DNA of 64,000 nt. Source: Lewinellaceae bacterium. GTDB lineage: Bacteria; Bacteroidota; Bacteroidia; Chitinophagales; Saprospiraceae. Below are positions 61,008 to 64,000 of the stretch, one piece after another. Numbering within the stretch: the stretch's first letter is position 1; every line of letters begins with the position of its first letter. The DNA lies in contig JACJYC010000006.1 of assembly GCA_020636325.1 (NCBI GenBank), positions 1 through 64,000 of the forward strand, written 5' to 3'. A program made the position numbers and the translations under genes. Below the pieces are notes generated by a model. That model did no database searches and was not told where the DNA came from. It was given only the letters and a program-made list of their open reading frames with translations.

Positions 61008-62882
61008 ATGGCAACCCCGATCAACCTCCCGTGCCGCAGGTTTGGGTTTACTGCATCTATTACCCGCCGGGCGCTTACCCTCATCCTTTCCCTGCTCCTG
61101 TTTTTGCCGCTGTCCATTTCCCAGTCCCTGGGCAAAGCAACCGACGCTCAAATTCCGGCTGCCGTCAAACTGACCCTCGGCGATACCACAGCCATTTTTT
61201 TTAACGGCCTGAACCCGCTTTCCCCCCTGAGCTCTTCCCCGGAAGTCACGCCGCCGCCGCCGCAATACTGGATCTTCTGGCTGTATGGCGACGGTAACTT
61301 CGGCTGGTCCAAATCTTCCCCGCAGAACAACTGGGACAAATTGAACTATCACCTCTATCATATTCCCCAGACTGCCGGAGGGCCTCCGGTACTGAACAAA
61401 ACCTATTCCACCAAAGCTTATGCCAGCGGGCTTTACGGCGGCGGCAATCCGCCCCCCAAGCGGGTGAACGGGAATGTCAACGTCCAGTTGGAAGACAACC
61501 TGCCCAATGTGACCACACCCGCCGTTGAAGAAGGCGTATACCTCAAATTGCAGCCGCACATCACGCCCGGCCTGCAAGGCGATACCAACGTGTGGATTCT
61601 CTCCATCAAAAATCCCGAAAAAACCGGCCCGAATCAACCGGTCAGCGGTCAGGTGTACCTCTTTTATAACGGCCTCCTGGAAGAAATGAAAGTCACCTAC
61701 AGCCGCGGAGGAGGACGTGATACTTCCTTTGTCCCGGCAAAGGTCGGCGGCGTCAACCAGTTCATGAATTCCAACATTAAAGAGGTATTCAACGACCATC
61801 CCGCCAACCTGGTTGACAATCTGCCCTATGAGGTCAATTCCATCCCTACCCCGGCGCTGTCCAATCAGTTCTCCAAAGCCTATTTCTGGACCTTCCAGAA
61901 CCTGGGCGTCAATGAAGAACGGCACCTGTTCATCCAGATGACCAACGATACCATGCTGCTCAGCAAATACGACCCCAAAGTGGAGGCCCGTCAGTCGATG
62001 ATGGCAGTCCTGGCGCTGGATCCCGTTTTTCAGAACAACGAACCCACCAACGTGAACCCCGTGCTGACGGACGCCAAACAGCAATTGGTCGCTGATTTTA
62101 ACCTCAGCGACTTCCTCCAGCAGGCCAATAACAACGACCCCGACGGCAACTGGTTTTCCAATGCCGTTAACCAGGCGGACCAGACCCCGCTTCGCGGCGT
62201 GCCCTCGGCCAATATCGTAGACGTCTACATGGCCAAGAGCAAGGTGTCGGATGCCTACGACCCGAACTATATGCGACTGGAAGCCTGCTCCTGCCCGCCC
62301 GGCGGCGACGGCGCCCAGCAACTGCTTTGTACCGTCAATTTCCAGAACGACGGACTCCAACCCACCACCAACGTTTTCATCACCATCGATATGCCGGAAG
62401 GCATCCAGATGGAAAGCCTCTTTGATTCCCTGCTCTACCTGCATCCCGAAATCACTTCCGGAACCGCAGGTACCGTCCAGGTGATCAAGAGTACCTCCCC
62501 CGGGTCGCGGACCGTAACCTGGAAATTGCTCAATTTCGCCATCCAACCCACGCAAATATTCGGCCCCGGCAACGACGCCACCTACGGCCAGATCGTTTTC
62601 ACCATGCTGACCAAACCCGGATTCAGCATCAAGGACCTTGAACCCATGTACGCCTGCATCCGGTTCAATCAGGAAAATGCCCCCGAAGTCTGTACCGAAA
62701 AAGTTCAACCGATCATACTGACACAAGGCGACGGCGCAAGCGCCCAGATCCTGACCTGTCAGGAATGCGATTGCCCGCCTTTCAATTTCATGGATTGGCT
62801 GCGCAGCCTGCCCTGGTGGGCCTATCTGCTGGTCCTGATCCTGTTGCTGCTGCTGATCTGGCTGATCAGGAAGGTTCTTTAG
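61008..62882 (+). CDS. Large exported protein with C-terminal membrane anchor
   Basis: A 624-residue protein. Residues 1-45 contain an arginine-containing signal (TRRALTLILSLLLFLPLSISQ). The body (45-590) is beta-rich; near residues 445-540 (NFQNDGLQPTTNVFITIDMP) it resembles DUF11/COG1361-type conserved adhesin-like domains. Cysteine pairs occur at CSCPPGGD and CQECDCPPF. It ends in a transmembrane helix (WAYLLVLILLLLLIWLI) and a basic tail, so it should face the periplasm. No specific family recognised. The stop TAG begins a GTAAG-type array. Confidence 0.75.
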   Translation: MATPINLPCRRFGFTASITRRALTLILSLLLFLPLSISQSLGKATDAQIPAAVKLTLGDTTAIFFNGLNPLSPLSSSPEVTPPPPQYWIFWLYGDGNFGWSKSSPQNNWDKLNYHLYHIPQTAGGPPVLNKTYSTKAYASGLYGGGNPPPKRVNGNVNVQLEDNLPNVTTPAVEEGVYLKLQPHITPGLQGDTNVWILSIKNPEKTGPNQPVSGQVYLFYNGLLEEMKVTYSRGGGRDTSFVPAKVGGVNQFMNSNIKEVFNDHPANLVDNLPYEVNSIPTPALSNQFSKAYFWTFQNLGVNEERHLFIQMTNDTMLLSKYDPKVEARQSMMAVLALDPVFQNNEPTNVNPVLTDAKQQLVADFNLSDFLQQANNNDPDGNWFSNAVNQADQTPLRGVPSANIVDVYMAKSKVSDAYDPNYMRLEACSCPPGGDGAQQLLCTVNFQNDGLQPTTNVFITIDMPEGIQMESLFDSLLYLHPEITSGTAGTVQVIKSTSPGSRTVTWKLLNFAIQPTQIFGPGNDATYGQIVFTMLTKPGFSIKDLEPMYACIRFNQENAPEVCTEKVQPIILTQGDGASAQILTCQECDCPPFNFMDWLRSLPWWAYLLVLILLLLLIWLIRKVL

Positions 62883-63170
62883 TCGTAAGGTGTAAGTTAT
62901 AAGTCGTAAGCCTCCTGCCGGCAGGCAGGTTGCAAGTCCTAAGTCAGGTGATTGAGCGACGCCGACGCCGTCAGCCTCGGAGGCCGAAGCCAACCCATAA
63001 GCAGGGAGGAATAATCCCTGGCCGGCCCGGTCGATTTTTCGGCATTCCGCGGGAACTTCCAAGATCCCCACCCCGTTATCACCCTAACCACTTACAACTT
63101 ACAACATACAACTTACAACTTACAACTTACAACTTACGACTTACGACTTACAACTTACAACTTACAACTG
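62881..63170. repeat. Second segment bounded by inverted GTAAGTC arrays
   Basis: Left array 62881-62946 and inverse right array 63091-63170 enclose a GCCGACGCCGTCAGCC element and G+C-rich noncoding sequence. It matches the organisation at 23487-23879. Confidence 0.85.
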
Positions 63171-63196
63171 ATTCATTCCTCCAAAAAACCGAAAAC

Positions 63197-64000
63197 ATGC
63201 GTCCCCGAATCCTCACACTTTTCGCTTTTGCGTCCATTTTGCTGGTCTTGTTGCGGACACCTGCATTGGCCCAATCCGGAGAAACGTGGATTGAAACCGC
63301 CGCCGTTGCAGCAAAGCACAACAACCCCGACAGCGTATCGATGGCGCTTGATCATGCCCGTAAAGCTTTTGAACAGGAGGGCGCGCTGAAGGACTGGATC
63401 GCCGGATGCAAGCAGGTGGCCAAGGTCTTCCGCGACCAATTGGGCGACCCGGAACAGGCCATGGTCATTTTCCGTCGCTGTTTTCCCGCCAACAACTGGA
63501 AACAACCCGAAACCTACGAGGAATGGGACCAGGCCGGTTGGCTTTATGTCAATGTTGCTTACACATTCAATTACAGTTTCGAACAATACCGGGAAGCCGC
63601 CAACTATTACGAACGGGCCCGCCAGATCCTGGTGGATCGCCTCCAACAGGACAACCTGGATGTGGCCATTTACCTTTTTGAAGAATTGGGTAACCTCTAC
63701 ACCAAATTAGGCGATTACCGCGCCGCCGAATTGCTGCTGGAGCGTTTCAAAGGCATTGCTTTGCGCGAAAAAGAATACGACCTGGCCGCTCAGGCCTACA
63801 ACGACCTGGCGGCGCTGCATATCGCGAAAAAGGATCCGGGTAAAGCAGTCGCCATTTGCCGGGAAGGACTGGATCTGAAAGGATTGAACCCTTTTTCTGT
63901 GGGATTGCTCAACGGCAACCTGCTCAAGGCCAATACCGACCTCAACCGGTATCCGGAAGCTTTAAAGAACGCCGAAGGAACCGAAAAAGCATTCGGCGCC
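63197..64000 (+). CDS. TPR repeat protein, N-terminal part (cut by the window)
   Basis: An open frame from ATG 63197 to the window end (268 codons). It has a signal peptide (TLFAFASILLVLLRTPALA) and then TPR-type helices (YFEARRYEK-like pairs such as YEEWDQAGWLYVNVAYTFN and VAIYLFEELGNLYTKLGDYRAAELLLERF). In this group of bacteria such exported TPR regions often precede CHAT or histidine-kinase domains, but none is inside the window. Confidence 0.75.
   Translation, partial: MRPRILTLFAFASILLVLLRTPALAQSGETWIETAAVAAKHNNPDSVSMALDHARKAFEQEGALKDWIAGCKQVAKVFRDQLGDPEQAMVIFRRCFPANNWKQPETYEEWDQAGWLYVNVAYTFNYSFEQYREAANYYERARQILVDRLQQDNLDVAIYLFEELGNLYTKLGDYRAAELLLERFKGIALREKEYDLAAQAYNDLAALHIAKKDPGKAVAICREGLDLKGLNPFSVGLLNGNLLKANTDLNRYPEALKNAEGTEKAFGA

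Noticed and set aside
60690..63071. A 793-codon frame on the minus strand
   Set aside because: It is antisense to the gene at 61008-62882 and ends in the 10-bp array read as low-complexity Val/Leu/Trp. It has no family motif.

Overview
The window looks like chromosomal DNA of a Bacteroidota bacterium, most likely of the Saprospiraceae/Lewinella type. The evidence is type IX secretion (T9SS) C-terminal sorting domains, Bacteroidota-style promoters (TTG, about 20 bases, then TAnnTTTG), few Shine-Dalgarno sequences, lipoproteins with short lipoboxes, a PspC-domain protein, and a biosynthetic arginine decarboxylase of the Bacteroidota kind. Base composition is G+C-rich in genes and clearly A+T-rich in promoters. 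I see no rRNA, CRISPR array, integrase, transposase or phage gene. Species assignment is inference.

Layout. 0-5 kb: an FAD/NAD(P)-dependent oxidoreductase followed by a membrane polyferredoxin, a small outer-membrane lipoprotein, and a decayed gene ending in a T9SS domain. 5-18 kb: prfC, a PhoD-like phosphatase, a Crp/Fnr regulator, a secreted trypsin-like protein, a zinc alcohol dehydrogenase, a GH95 alpha-L-fucosidase and lepA. 18-27 kb: a CotH-kinase T9SS protein, a LOG-type protein, an EVE protein, a small membrane protein with terminator, PspC, DUF4159-rsmE (ATGA overlap), rseP and two tRNA-Leu genes. 27-41 kb: a large BNR-type T9SS protein, then a same-strand sugar operon: DeoR regulator, fucose/arabinose-type isomerase, transketolase in two subunits, ribose-type ABC transporter (binding lipoprotein, DUF2291, ATPase, permease), a glycerol-kinase-like FGGY kinase with altered substrate residues, and a DUF1593 nucleoside-hydrolase-like lipoprotein. 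41-46 kb: a dienelactone hydrolase and an esterase diverge from a 3-kb noncoding array of about 680-bp units with conserved hairpins. 47-64 kb: an alpha/beta hydrolase-acyl-CoA ligase pair, a phosphotransferase, an M28 peptidase fused to two propellers, an MFS transporter, arginine decarboxylase, two genes of unknown function meeting tail to tail, a large membrane-anchored surface protein, and the start of a TPR protein cut by the window edge.

The sugar operon is the clearest functional unit. The predicted sequence is uptake of a ribose-like sugar, isomerisation to a ketose, phosphorylation, and two-carbon transfer by the split transketolase. The design resembles the D-apiose/apulose transketolase route, but the isomerase family and the kinase pocket make the substrate uncertain.

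The most unusual genome-scale feature is noncoding. Many genes run at their stop codon into tandem arrays of 7-10 bp words that themselves contain stop codons. Different genes use different words, and convergent genes can carry the same word in their own sense orientation. With the 3-kb hairpin array, a 10-bp periodic array, a fourfold 62-bp repeat and several palindrome families, these make up most of the non-genic sequence.
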